64,000 nucleotides of DNA from Mactromeris polynyma (Eukaryota; Mollusca; Bivalvia; Venerida; Mactridae). The translations under genes and the position numbers were made by a program. Below the pieces are notes generated by a model that was not told the DNA's origin, made no database searches, and saw nothing but the letters and a program-made list of their open reading frames with translations. The stretch covers positions 620,001 through 684,000 of the forward strand of contig JASFXZ010000037.1 in assembly GCA_032209605.1 (NCBI GenBank), given 5' to 3'. Positions 39,901-50,100 of this stretch are shown here, one piece after another (position 1 is the first letter of the stretch; each line of letters begins with the position of its first letter).

Positions 39901-42900
39901 GTGTCAGCGAATCAGATGTTGGATGTAATTTTGGTACAGTACAATCATGTGCTATGTTCAAAGCAAATCAGCCAAAGGGTAAATAGATTTTTAAGAAAAA
40001 ATGTCTGGGAATCAGAAGCTCTAGTGACTATTTTGGAATTTGAGTGGGGCTGAGTGGGGCTGAGTGGGACTGTGTGATACAATATTTGAGGACAATCCTC
40101 TAATGAACAAATCTACCAAATTTGATTCAAATTGCCCAAGTGGTTTTGGAAATGTAAACGTTTACGACAATGCTGTCGCAGTGGGCAACATATGGTAAGT
40201 GATGGCAATAGGTAATTTGGTTCAGGTGAGCAAAAGACATGGAATTCAGCTTACACTTCTGTAAGGTACAATTAAATATTCAAGCAGATTTGTCTGAAAA
40301 GTGTTACTAAATCAATATTCTACTAATAAAAGACATGTACATTGATACAGAAAAAACATATACTTACATGTGCACTATAATACTTAATTCAACAAAAACA
40401 TTGTTCCATTTCTTACATATACACATAAATGTATAATTGCATATGCAGTGTTAAAACGAGAAATGAAGCCTTAATGAGGTTCATATTAATATGAAGAACA
40501 TTACTGAGATATTGCAATATACATGATAATATTTCAATTGGGATAGTGATATGTCGAAAGTAGTCATGATTTGTCTGGCGGGGGGGGGGGGGGTCATTTC
40601 GAATGAGTTAAATAATAAAAAATATCAAAGTGAAACAAACAGCTATAAAACACCGGAAGACTGAGACAAGACATGAATATTGCAAAAGCACATTAACACA
40701 TTAATCCTAAGACTAGATATCTTACAAACTATCTATATTCAACATATTCAAGTAAGATGCCCCAAGCAAAATCTAAATCAAAATAAGGGAGGGCTGGGTT
40801 TTTGTTGTTTAACTTTGAGTGCAAAATGTTTTGTTTACATGTGGTATTTTGTCATATTTAACTTTTGCCATACAGTAAAAAGGCTTATGCACAAATATTA
40901 TAAAGATTGTCCCTCAAGTACATTTCATTGCACTAAAAACAAGCTGATTTGATAGATTTAAGATTAAAGGTCTGTTCCAGAAAATACTCCACTCCACAGG
41001 ATGCAATATATTACCCCCATTACCTACAGAAATAAATTTACTGCTAATGGTAAATTTCAATTTGTAAAAGCCACTAATGAAGAAAATAATAAAGTGGCAT
41101 GTTAGAGGTTGTTGAGGGGAGTTTTTTCTCTCTCTAAAACAGTTGAAAGCAAGAATAAATTCAAAATTTTGTTTCCAGGGTTCCCTCTGCCATTCACCAA
41201 TAACATCAAATGTGAAAAAAAACAATAAATTGGCAACAGTTTTTCAATTTTGGCAACAAAAATATTCCAAAAGAATACATATTTGTAAGCAACTGCATAA
41301 ATGTTCATGCTTTTTATCAAAATTGGTGTGTACTTTGAATATGCCACAGGGAATCATGTTTTCAAATTAAAACAAATTAGCACCTTCAATACCGGGATAT
41401 GAATAAATACCGAATGATATCAGAAATGGAAGTATCTAGTTTTTCACATAACTTTGATTGCAGTGTCAGTTGTTTCGAATAGATAAGGGTTCACTGCCCT
41501 TGTAAGTGCAGGTGACACTTATTTACGGTTTACACAAGGCAAAATATGAAGCTCTAAATGTTCATCTTGCATATCTGGGAACATCTGCTTCACCATTCCT
41601 ACAGGTACTGCAACTATTTTGTCATCTATTGTTAAGAAGGAGAACTCATCTTCTTCCTGACAAACACTATCCACCTGATCAATTACTTCTTCTAGTGGAA
41701 ATTCTGTTTTCTGTTAAAATACAATAGTATAGGTATATTGTAAGGGTATTAATGAAACATATTTAAGAAATATCTGAACAATGTTTGCTATATTTAGGTG
41801 TTGAACCTTTCACCTACTGTATTCTGATGAAGTAAGGATGAGTGACCGATTTATGTTTATGATAAAAAAAAATTATTACTTTAATCTTGCTGCTGCATTA
41901 ATCGACCCTATGACGGTTTGTCGTCCTTTAATTGTGTATTTCTTTACTTTTCTGCGTTAACAATGGATTTAGTTACATGTTTATTATAACCATGACATAT
42001 TAATGTCTCCATGTAAAATTTAATGGTATTAAAACGATTAGCTAATAACAATGTATTTCAAAAGAATCAGTTGACAGCTGCTAAAATTATTAAACTAAAA
42101 CTATCTGAATGGACAAAAAAATCTTTATGCTATTTTTGATGATATAAATACTGTACTACAGTATATTCAGAATTTGTTTACAATATTTTATTTAGCTTAA
42201 GTTAACATGCAACAGGATTGCAATAATTTGAACTTGCTATTTAAATTTGAATAGCAGAATATCAATGTATCATTTCCTATAATTGCAATAATTAACCTCA
42301 CAATTTGTCTCTTGTTCAAGACACAAATCAGGGTTCCCACTCTTCCAAGAAAAAAATCAAGGAGTCTTCAAACGTTTTTTTCCGCAAAATTCAAGGACCA
42401 AAACAGCATTGGTACTGCTATTTTATTCATTCAACATGTCTTTTAAATTAACTTTTTCCAAGAAAATTAATTGCAATAATTAACCTCACAATTTGTCTGT
42501 TGTTCAAGACACAACAAAAATCAGGGTTCCCACTCTTCCAAGAAAAAATTCAAGGACCCTTCAAAGGGTATTTTTCGCAAAAATCAAGGACCAAAACAGC
42601 ATTGGTACTGCTATTTTATTCATTCAACATGTCTTTCAAATTAACTTTTTCCAAGAAAATTAATTGCAATAATTAACCTCACAATTTGTCTGTTGTTCAA
42701 GACACAACAAAAATCAGGGTTCCCACTCTTCCAAGAAAAAATTCAAGGACTCTTCAAAGGGTATTTTTCGCAAAATTCAAGGACCAAAACAGCATTGGTA
42801 CTGCTATTTTATTCATTCAACATGTCTTTCAAATTAACTTTTTCCAAGAAAATTTAAGTATTAAACTTCAAATTATGAACTTATATATACAAGGAAATGT

Positions 42901-45900
42901 TACACTCACTTCACCAAGAGTTTTCCAAGGCTTGCAAACACTATTTTTTATCTGTTTAAAGTGAGTTTATTATACAGTAGGAGAACCATGTGACATACCG
43001 TGATTAAGGTCTTGGATGTTGTTGAAAGGGAAACATCATTTCTGTAGGTGTTTGTAACACTGTCTGTTATGACGAGTCTCCAGGTTGAAAGGTTTCATTC
43101 ACACATTTGCACCATAAGGCCACCTAACATTAGTTTGTTGCGTCTTCAAAATATATTGTCTTTATTTTGACATTCTCAGTACTTCACATACAGCTTCTTC
43201 CTGCAATAAAAGGTAAATTAATAAAATACTGCATAAGACTTTCCACTGGATAATGATGAATTTTGCCTTTCATCTCAATTAATGTTTTAAAACAGCCATT
43301 AATTTGCTGATCGTGTATCTGAAGACATCAATTTGAAGTTCTCATCAGACAATTATCTTAATTTAGATTCTCCATCTATCATTGGCAGTGTTTTCCGTGG
43401 ACTTTTAAAATTGAAGGTCATTGCAATTTCATATCCGAGGGTCATTTCCAAATATTGGAAGTCATACAGGAATATGCTAAATCGAGTCGACGCTTATGTA
43501 CTTAATCAATGAGTGAATGACACATTCAGTATACATGTAATAATGAAAGTGAAAGTTGAAACTGATACATTGTTGGAAAATCGCTGTAAGGTTAGAACAT
43601 GTGATCGGTGTATTTAATATAACCTGAGAATTTAAACGTTTACATGTTAATTATCACGTATGTTTTAACGAAACATGACTTATTAATGAGGGATAATACT
43701 GCAAAATATTAAACAGAGCACAGAGACAAATGCTGGCTGCATCATAACAACACAGGTGGCCGGTGCGTAGCCATGACATTTAAAACCCGCATTGAAAAAA
43801 ATTATTTTTCAATCTGTTCTTATAGTAAGACACGGACCTATGATATATAGGTCCGTGAGTAAGATAAAGGTGTCCAACTTCATACGTATTTACAATGAAA
43901 ATATATACACACATTTGCTTTGACGTACTTCTCGAAGCCATTTCTCAACCGATTTTTATCACTGATGTCTTAAAATACACACAAGGGATTTATGTCGACA
44001 GTGTATATACTCAAAAAATATTCACAAACAGAATAGACTGTTTTTTTTAACGTCAAACATCAAGAGTGGCTAGGTCGGACAACTTCCTACCGTTAGACCG
44101 AGTCGGTATTTTCAGGACAAAACTACTATAAATCGCTATTCACCTGACGAACGACTTCAGATTTCAATAAGAAACATTTAAAAAAGTATATTTCAATATC
44201 AAACAACTTACAAATCAACACACAGACGCGGAGATCGCTATTTTTTTCGCTCTCAACTTTCGTTTTACGCGAACGCAGCCATTTTGAAAGGTGGTACCCG
44301 GCTCTGAGTAAGAACACATTACGGAAGCCGAAAACCAAAATACTTGGTTTTCGGCTTATAAATGTGTTCCTACGCAGAGCCGGGTACCACCTGTCAAAAA
44401 GGCAACATTCGCGTAAAAGGAAAACTACGAGTGAAAAATAACGATCTCCGCGTCTGTATGTCGATTTGTAAGGGGTTTTTTTCAATGCGGGTTTTAAATG
44501 TCATGGCTACGCACCGGCCACCTGTGCATAACAATAGACTAACAAATAAAATGTAGGTCAACCACGCTATGGGTCAACCACAACGTTGAAACGATTAGTT
44601 AATGACATAAAGCATAATATACAACAAAATCACATACCTTTATTTAGCTTTTGTAGCTTACAACAGCAAAAATTACGTTACAACGCACAATCGTTCGTTT
44701 CTCGACATAGATTCCGCCGGTCTGCGCATGCGCACAATAGGCTCTGTTCGATTTTTGTTCCAATTTATTTCAAAACCGAGTCCATTGCAAAACGACGCTA
44801 ACAGAACTCAATATGCACGGCGTTGACACGCCGTGCAATTAGAAAAATCGTTATGGTCATTATTATAACAATCTTAACACTGCATGTTTTTGAATTACAA
44901 TTAATAACAGTTTAATGCGAAGTTATCGGTAATGTTTCCAACATATAACCATACCTTATACTAATTATTAGCATTTTATGTGTTAAAAATTGAAATAAAT
45001 GTTATATTTTATAAGCAAATTGTGTTTGCTGTTTTACAGAATTTCTCCAACATGGAGTTTGGTGTGATCAAATTGGCAGCAATACTTCTTATAGGTAAAC
45101 TTTCGTATTGTATGGTTGTATGTTAACTGTTGACAATGATGAAATTAACATTTAGATACAATATTGATGTATGTAAATATGTTTGAGATGTTGTGCATTC
45201 TATAGTTTTTATCTGTATGTTATCTGTATGTTATCTGTATGACAAAGCGAATAAGCCTGCATTCCATTTATATACTAGTAGGCATGACTACTGCATTATT
45301 TTGACATTGACAATACAGGGGCGGAATTCACAAACCATTTAAGTCTGAAACACAGACTTAGACTTTAAATTTGCAAAAAAATATATTTACCAGCATTTGT
45401 TTTCATTGAATCTGAACATAAGGAATTTTGCCTAAAGTATTGTTGCTCCGCTATTTTTTAGTAAAATCTATATCGTTATAACAAGGTAAGAGCAAAAAGA
45501 ATATTGAACAGTTTAGAGTCTTAGTCTGAGTTTCATCTTATGATGTTTATGATTAAGGTCCCAGGTCAACATCTCCATAGCAACCGTCTCTTCAGCTACA
45601 ACCTCTCTTCAATAGCATTATTCATTTCCTGTAATACTTACTGAAATAACTATTTATCCTCTCTTGAGTAACAACCTCTCAACAACAGACAAAAAGTGCT
45701 GCAACAAAACGTGCTGCAACAAAAGATATTGTTCCGGAGAGGGTGCATTGTACTTTCAGAAAGTTTCTTTTATTTAGTTTTTCCCTTATTTATTAGGAAA
45801 ATGATTTTGACCTTTTGTATAAAGCCGTACATGTCTATGAATAATAATTGTGAAGTTGTTTTGTGTGGATGTTTAAAAGAAATTCATCTCGAGTCTTTAA

Positions 45901-46367
45901 ATTTGATTTATGATGTTTCTTTGTTGAACCATGGTATAATATATATATATATATATATATATCCATTATAATAGGCCACATTGTTTTCATGTTTTTTCAA
46001 AATTGCTGTCCGTTTTAGAATCTTTTTATGAAATATTTTCTCAGATTAAATTATCGTTTATTCAGTTCAAAGTACGAAAATGACTGTTTAATTTTGATAG
46101 TGACTTCATATTTCGCTACTATTTTTTTCAGCAAGCACAGACGTCGGCTTTGCCGTCTGGGATCGATATACTCGGAAACCCTCACTAGCGCCACCTGTCG
46201 GCTATACTGCTCATTTAATGGGTGCTCTTGCTGGTTTGACTATTGGACTTGTCGTCCTGAAAAACTTTGAACAAAAGTTGCATGAACACTACTTATGGTG
46301 GATCGCTCTGGCCGCATATCTTGGTTACATTGTATTCGCCATATTTTGGAATATATTCTATTACTGA
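24927..46367 (+). CDS. EF-hand rhomboid intramembrane serine protease (RHBDL1/3-like), 5'-incomplete
   Basis: A rhomboid-related membrane protease, a family that cleaves transmembrane proteins such as EGF-type ligands within the membrane of the secretory pathway. Eight exons join without a frame break: 24927-24950, 30245-30409, 32792-33046, 34035-34177, 36081-36193, 36981-37081, 45040-45094 and 46132-46367, giving 1092 nt (363 residues plus TGA). Counting from the first visible residue: EF-hand region 1-60, then the YTCCPPP motif before TM1. The HAGWVHLFFN motif has the likely oxyanion Asn203, GASGG has the nucleophile Ser251, and GYTAHLMG has the base His313. Seven hydrophobic segments fit the 6+1 secretase-type layout. 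An EF-hand half favours RHBDL1/3 over RHBDL2. The start codon lies upstream and was not found. The active site is intact, so the protein is probably functional. Confidence 0.93.
25199..28075 (+). repeat. 28/29-bp tandem array, about 99 units, in a rhomboid intron
   Basis: Units read TATGTATGAATGTATCACAG plus ACTGTCCTA. The left part is rich in ACTGTTTTA and 28-bp units; the right part is rich in GGCTGTCCTA. Between about 27420 and 27880 the units are almost identical. Short open frames here are products of the repeat. Confidence 0.96.
28091..28230 (+). other. Candidate exon of unknown origin inside the rhomboid intron
   Basis: An open stretch of 46 codons plus 2 bases bounded by TGTTTCTCAG and GTAAGC, with a plausible mixed composition (for example [19 protein letters not shown]). 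Its phase would break the rhomboid frame if spliced between the two known neighbours, so it is not part of the main transcript. It could be a cryptic or alternative exon, or chance. Confidence 0.25.
28231..28974. other. Rhomboid intron sequence
   Basis: No supported feature. A 79-codon open frame (28310-28549) contains NPDGFE, which is also seen in M14 carboxypeptidases, but nothing else of that fold is present. Confidence 0.4.
28975..29772 (+). repeat. 33-bp tandem array, about 24 units
   Basis: Units GAACAGATCACATACCACGC plus GTACAGCCACCCC. Variants at the centre are ACGCGT, ACTAGT and ACGTGT. Because the unit is a multiple of three, one minus-strand frame stays open for 266 codons ([11 protein letters not shown] repeated). 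This needs no selection and I do not call a gene. A six-unit block (198 bp) is repeated: about 29290-29487 and 29488-29685. Confidence 0.95.
29930..30084 (-). mobile_element. tRNA-derived SINE (tRNA-Pro-like head)
   Basis: On the minus strand a tRNA-like head begins GTCTCCTGTGGCCTAGTGGT (A box) and holds B box GGTTCGAATCC at 30018-30029. The anticodon loop would read CTTGGAA (anticodon UGG). T-stem and acceptor pairing are broken, so it is not a working tRNA. A body of about 90 bp follows toward lower coordinates. Confidence 0.75.
30085..30244. other. Intron end before the second visible rhomboid exon
   Basis: Short AT-rich sequence ending with the acceptor CCGTGTATTTTAG. Confidence 0.5.
30245..30409 (+). 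CDS. Rhomboid exon (EF-hand region)
   Basis: 55 codons from [12 protein letters not shown] to TYQDFVNI, between TATTTTAG and GTATGT, phase 0 at both ends. The putative calcium loop [12 protein letters not shown] keeps the first Asp and central Gly but lacks acidic residues at loop positions 3, 5 and 12. Calcium binding by this loop is therefore doubtful. Confidence 0.88.
31199..31267 (-). mobile_element. tRNA-derived SINE head
   Basis: On the minus strand it reads GGACTCGGTAGCGCAGAGGG then GAGAGCATTGGCCTCGG, a tRNA-like A box region, followed by a decayed B box (GGTACGAGTCGG). It is truncated, with no long body recognised. Confidence 0.6.
31709..31854 (+). repeat. Direct repeat, left copy (146 bp)
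   Basis: Starts GTAATACTTCAAATCATTTG and ends TTTGTGGTTTAA. It is repeated at 32342-32486 with only a handful of differences. Confidence 0.88.
32342..32486 (+). repeat. Direct repeat, right copy (145 bp)
   Basis: Nearly identical to 31709-31854; 487 bp separate the copies. The ends are not TG...CA and no target duplication flanks the pair, so a local duplication is more likely than a retrotransposon. Confidence 0.88.
32792..33046 (+). CDS. Rhomboid exon (linker, TM1 start)
   Basis: 85 codons from [12 protein letters not shown] to PIITFVE, between TTTTGTTCTAG and GTAAGT, phase 0 at both ends. It contains the family-typical MSNxRSxSFR start of the linker and the YTCCPPPLF motif before TM1. 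The initial Met is internal because the EF-hand exons splice to it in frame. Confidence 0.93.
33252..33300 (+). mobile_element. Truncated tRNA-derived SINE (B-box half)
   Basis: Reads TTGGACTTCCGACCCGAGGG then TTCGTGGGTTCGAATCCTGC, with B box GGGTTCGAATCC. The A-box half is missing. It lies in the rhomboid intron. Confidence 0.6.
33301..34034. other. Rhomboid intron sequence
   Basis: AT-rich, no further feature seen. Ends with the acceptor GTATTTGTGTTTAG. Confidence 0.5.
34035..34177 (+). CDS. Rhomboid exon (TM1 end, loop, TM2 start)
   Basis: 47 codons plus two bases from [12 protein letters not shown] through [14 protein letters not shown] to FVHAG. It holds the R-x-x-x-W-R loop motif of rhomboids. 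The donor is GG|GTAAGT; the split Gly codon is completed by C of the next exon. Confidence 0.94.
34178..36080. other. Rhomboid intron (1.9 kb)
   Basis: Contains an R2-like fragment near 34315-34400, a TA microsatellite at 35448-35461 and a LINE tail (35470-35990). No coding exon of the rhomboid was found inside. Confidence 0.5.
35470..35990 (+). mobile_element. LINE 3' end relic (Cys-rich tail and 3' UTR)
   Basis: Frame one reads [20 protein letters not shown] and ends near RRQCIN. The CxxC...E-FxLEC pattern is the C-terminal zinc-knuckle-like tail common in animal LINEs. After a stop and a frameshift the second frame gives [20 protein letters not shown]. The 3' end has ATGATGGGCTCATTGCCTTT before an AATAAA, a typical LINE tail. 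It is 5'-truncated and inactive. Confidence 0.75.
36081..36193 (+). CDS. Rhomboid exon (TM2-TM3)
   Basis: Encodes [11 protein letters not shown], then [12 protein letters not shown] and VYFAGVLAG. The HxxxN pattern (HLFFN) supplies the oxyanion-stabilising Asn203. Flanked by TTTCCAG and GTATAT; phase 2 in, phase 1 out. Confidence 0.94.
36194..36980. other. Rhomboid intron (0.8 kb)
   Basis: AT-rich; nothing recognised. Confidence 0.5.
36981..37081 (+). CDS. Rhomboid exon (catalytic Ser, TM4)
   Basis: Encodes [10 protein letters not shown], then [23 protein letters not shown] carries the nucleophile Ser251. The donor is CTG|GTATGT. The acceptor (ACATGTTGAAG) has a weak pyrimidine tract, but both phases and the protein match. 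Confidence 0.95.
37237..37587. mobile_element. MITE with long inverted ends and 9-bp target duplication (Mutator-like)
   Basis: A 351-bp non-coding element with near-identical inverted ends of about 60 bp, containing TCCTACGCAGTGATCTCCCC and TTATCGGAGATCTCTGCCAT. It is flanked on both sides by GAATTTTAT (37228-37236 and 37588-37596). Long inverted ends with a 9-bp duplication fit the Mutator superfamily. About five mismatches separate the two ends. Confidence 0.78.
38490..38512 (+). repeat. ATT microsatellite
   Basis: A short run of TTA/ATT triplets following CAATGAATAAAG, possibly the tail of a retroelement. Confidence 0.7.
39340..39560 (+). repeat. Worn interspersed repeat (GTGACCTTGACC type)
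   Basis: Contains ACCTGTGACCTTGACCTTTA followed by ATGACCCCAAATTTCAATAT and an AGTTGATGAAAATCTAAC block. Sequences of this kind are scattered widely in mollusc genomes. No open frame. Confidence 0.5.
39780..40250 (+). repeat. Worn interspersed repeat (GGTTCAGGTGAGC end)
   Basis: Holds AAGTGGTTTTGGAAATGTAA, then a decayed stretch ending GGTTCAGGTGAGCAAAAGAC, a pattern familiar as the end of a common mollusc repeat. The assignment is from memory of the pattern and uncertain. Confidence 0.4.
40580..40593 (+). repeat. G homopolymer run
   Basis: Fourteen consecutive G residues. Confidence 0.95.
42281..42858 (+). repeat. Threefold repeat of about 190 bp
   Basis: Three direct copies starting near 42281, 42469 and 42662, each with TTAACCTCACAATTTGTCT, CAGGGTTCCCACTCTTCCAA and ACCAAAACAGCATTGGTACT. 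The third copy ends at CCAAGAAAATTT. Copies two and three are more alike than either is to copy one. An open frame over it is incidental. Confidence 0.9.
43751..44526. mobile_element. MITE with perfect 51-bp inverted ends and 8-bp target duplication (hAT-like)
   Basis: The ends start CACAGGTGGCCGGTGCGTAG and match in inverted orientation for 51 bp without a mismatch (43751-43801 and 44476-44526). The target duplication is CATAACAA (43743-43750 and 44527-44534). The right part is itself a long imperfect hairpin centred near 44340, with arms at 44289-44306 and 44375-44392. A small palindrome lies at 43832-43856. It has no coding capacity. An 8-bp duplication fits hAT. Confidence 0.85.
45040..45094 (+). 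CDS. Rhomboid exon (TM5)
   Basis: 18 codons plus one base: [18 protein letters not shown], between GTTTTACAG and GTAAAC; phase 0 in, phase 1 out. Confidence 0.92.
45315..45566. mobile_element. Decayed MITE with imperfect inverted ends
   Basis: The left end CAGGGGCGGAATTCACAAAC and the reverse complement of the right end (CTGGGACCTTAATCATAAAC) align imperfectly over about 50 bp, with an AGTCTGAAACACAGACTTAG hairpin inside the left part. No clear target duplication was read. Confidence 0.45.
45596..45720 (+). repeat. R2 interspersed repeat, copy 3
   Basis: Contains ACAACCTCTCTTCAATAGCA and AACAACCTCTCAACAACAGA, the two R2 blocks. Confidence 0.55.
45936..45962. repeat. TA microsatellite
   Basis: About 13 TA dinucleotides in the last rhomboid intron. 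Confidence 0.9.
46132..46367 (+). CDS. Rhomboid last exon (catalytic His, TM6, TM7, stop)
   Basis: 77 codons plus stop after the split Ala. Holds [16 protein letters not shown] with His313, then [20 protein letters not shown] and a hydrophobic C-terminus ending FYY. The extra C-terminal membrane segment is typical of the RHBDL family. The acceptor is ATTTTTTTCAG; the stop TGA is at 46365-46367. Confidence 0.95.
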
Positions 46368-46460
46368 CCTTTCGGTGAGATATGTATAGTTGCTGATGTC
46401 TGTTTGAACGTTCATGTTTAATTCTCGCATAATCCACGACTTATCATTTCTTTCATTCAG

Positions 46461-46936
46461 TCAAACATTCATACACTTAGTCATACGCTGTCTACATTCA
46501 TACACTTAGTCATACGCTGTCTACATTCATACATTTAGTCATACGCTGTCTACATTCATACACTTAGTCATACGCTGTCTACATTCATACACTTAGTCAT
46601 ACGCTGTCTACATTCATACATTTAGTCATACGCTGTCTACATTCATACACTTAGTCATACGCTGTCTACATTCATACACTTAGTCATACGCTGTCTACAT
46701 TCATACACTTAGTCATACGCTGTCTACATTCATACACTTAGTCATACACTGTCTACATTCATACACTTAGTCATACGCTGTCTACATTCATACACTTAGT
46801 CATACGCTGTCTACATTCATACACTTAGTCATACGCTGTCTACATTCATACACTTAGTCATACAATGTCTACATTCATACACTTAGTCATACGCTGTCTA
46901 CATTCATACACTTAGTCATACGCTGTCTACATTCAT
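46461..46936 (+). repeat. 29-bp tandem array, about 16 units, in the predicted rhomboid 3' UTR
   Basis: Units TCATACACTTAGTCATACGC plus TGTCTACAT. Very uniform; a few units read CATTTAG, ACACTG or ACAATG. It begins 94 bp after the rhomboid stop codon, and the first AATAAA comes only after it. Confidence 0.95.
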
Positions 46937-46992
46937 ATTTGTTTTGTTCCATGTTTAAATCATTCATTTGTTCCTTCCCATATGCCCCGGTG

Positions 46993-46998
46993 AATAAA
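46993..46998 (+). promoter_or_regulatory. Predicted poly(A) signal of the rhomboid gene
   Basis: The first canonical AATAAA after the stop codon, followed by T-rich and GT-containing sequence. Using it would place the whole 29-bp array in the mRNA. Confidence 0.55.
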
Positions 46999-47134
46999 TG
47001 CATATATATGTAACAATGCTTTTGTTATCATTATGCTTTCATAATATCACGTAAAATATTGTGTCTGAGCACCGGACATTTGTCTGCTTGGTGTGAGTGT
47101 GCAGTAGACACTGTTACTGCAGTAACAACGCTTT

Positions 47135-50100
47135 TACTGCAATATTACGGCTGCCGGTACCAACGGTATTACTGCAATATTACGGCTGCCGGTACCAACG
47201 GTATTACTGCAATATTACGGCTGCCGGTACCAACGGTATTACTGCAATACTACGGCTGCCGGTACCAACGGTATTACTGCAATATTAAGGCTGCCGGTAC
47301 CAACGGTATTACTGCAATACTATGGCTACCGGTACCAACGGTATTACTGCAATATTACGGCTGCCGGTACCAACGGTATTACTGCAATATTACGGCTGCC
47401 GGTACCAACGGAATTACTGCAATATTATGACTGCCGGTACCAACGGTATTACTGCAATATTACGGCTGCCGGTACCAACGGAATTACTGCAATATTACGG
47501 CTGCCGGTACCAACGGTATTACTGCAATATTACGGCTGCCGGTACCAACGGTATTACTGCAATATTACGGCTGCCGGTACCAACGGAATTACTGCAATAT
47601 TACGGCTGCCGGTACCAACGGAATTACTGCAATATTACGGCTGCCGGTACCAACGGCATTACTGCAATATTACGGCTGCCGGTACCAACGGTATTACTGC
47701 AATATTACGGCTGCCGGTACCAACGGTATTACTGCAATACTACGGCTGCCGGTACCAACGGTATTACTGCAATATTATGGCTGCCGGTACCAACGGTATT
47801 ACTGCAGTACTACGGCTGCCGGTACCAACGGTATTACTGCAATATTATGACTGCCGGTACCAATGGTATTACTGCAATATTAAGGCTGCCGGTACCAACG
47901 GTATTACTGCAATATTATGACTGCCGGTACCAACGGTATTACTGCAATATTATGACTGCCGGTACCAATGGTATTACTGCAATATTAAGGCTGCCGGTAC
48001 CAACGGTATTACTGCAATATTAAGGCTGCCGGTACCAACGGTATTACTGCAATATTAAGGCTGCCGGTACCAATGGTATTGCTGCAATATTAAGGATGCC
48101 GGTACCAACGGTATTACTGCAATATTAAGGCTGCCGGTACCAACGGTATTACTGCAATATTATGACTGCCGGTACCAATGGTATTACTGCAATATTAAGG
48201 CTGCCGGTACCAACCGTATTACTGCAATATTAAGGCTGCCGGTACCAACGGTATTACTGCAATACTACGGCTGCCGGTACCAACGGTATTACTGCAATAT
48301 TACGGCTGCCGGTACCAACGGTATTACTGCAATATTATGGCTGCCGGTACCTACGGTATTACTGCAATATTAAGGCTGCCGGTACCAACGGTATTACTGC
48401 AATATTAAGGCTGCCGGTACCAACGGTATTACTGCAATATTATGGCTGCCGGAACAAACGGTATTACTGCAATATTACGGCTGCCGGTACCAACGGTATT
48501 ACTGCAATATTATGGCTGCCGGTACCAACGGTATTACTGCAATATTACGGCTGCCGGTACCAACGGTATTACTGCAATATTACGGCTGCCGGTACCAACG
48601 GTATTACTGCAATATTACGGCTGCCGGTACCAACGGTATTACTGCAATATTAAGGCTGCCGGTACCAACGGTATTACTGCAATACTACGGCTGCCGGTAC
48701 CAACGGTATTACTGCAATATTACGGCTGCCGGTACCAACGGTATTACTGCAATATTACGGCTGCCGGTACCAACGGTATTACTGCAATACTATGGCTACC
48801 GGTACCAACGGAATTACTGCAATATTACGGCTGCCGGTACCAACGGTATTACTGCAATATTAAGGCTGCCGGTACCAACGGTATTACTGCAATACAATGG
48901 CTACCGGTACCAACGGAATTACTGCAATATTAAGGCTGCCGGTACCAACGGTATTACTGCAATATTATGGCTGCCGGTACCTACGGTATTACTGCAATAT
49001 TAAGGCTGCCGGTACCAACGGTATTACTGCAATATTATGGCTGCCGGTACCTACGGTATTACTGCAATAATAAGGCTGCCGGTACCAACGGTATTACTGC
49101 AATATTATGGCTGCCGGTACCTACGGTATTACTGCAATATTAAGGCTGCCGGTACCAACGGTATTACTGCAATATTATGGCTGCCGGTACCTACGGTATT
49201 ACTGCAATATTACGGCTGCCGGTACCAACGGTATTACTGCAATATTAAGGCTGCCGGTACCAACGGTATTACTGCAATATTATGGCTGCCGGTACCTACG
49301 GTATTACTGCAATATTAAGGCTGCCGGTACCAACGGTATTACTGCAATATTATGGCTGCCGGTACCTACGGTATTACTGCAATATTAAGGCTGCCGGTAC
49401 CAACGGTATTACTGCAATATTATGGCTGCCGGTACCTACGGTATTACTGCAATATTAAGGCTGCCGGTACCAACGGTATTACTGCAATATTATGGCTGCC
49501 GGTACCTACGGTATTACTGCAATATTAAGGCTGCCGGTACCAACGGTATTACTGCAATATTAAGGCTGCCGGTACCAACGGTATTACTGCAATACTATGG
49601 CTGCCGGTACCAACGGTATTACTGCAATATTACGGCTGCCGGTACCAACGGTATTACTGCAATATTACGGCTGCCGGTACCAACGGTATTACTGCAATAT
49701 TAAGGCTGCCGGTACCAACGGTATTACTGCAATATTAAGGCTGCCGGTACCAACGGTATTACTGCAATACTATGGCTACCGGTACCAACGGAATTACTGC
49801 AATATTACGGCTGCCGGTACCAACGGTATTACTGCAATATTAAGGCTGCCGGTACCAACGGTATTACTGCAATATTACGGCTGCCGGTACCTACGGTATT
49901 ACTGCAATATTACGGCTGCCGGTACCAACGGAATTACTGCAATATTACGGCTGCCGGTACCAACGGTATTACTGCAATATTAAGGCTGCCGGTACCTACG
50001 GTATTACTGCAATATTACGGCTGCCGGTACCAACGGTATTACTGCAATATTACGGCTGCCGGTACCAACGGTATTACTGCAATATTATGGCTGCCGGTAC

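Larger units (their letters stand above)
37082..45039. other. Long rhomboid intron (8.0 kb)
   Basis: Carries two MITEs with readable target duplications, a threefold 190-bp repeat, an ATT microsatellite, a G-run (40580-40593) and two worn interspersed repeats. I found no exon in it. Confidence 0.55.
45095..46131. other. Rhomboid last intron (1.0 kb)
   Basis: Contains a worn MITE (45315-45566), an R2 repeat and a TA microsatellite. Confidence 0.5.
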
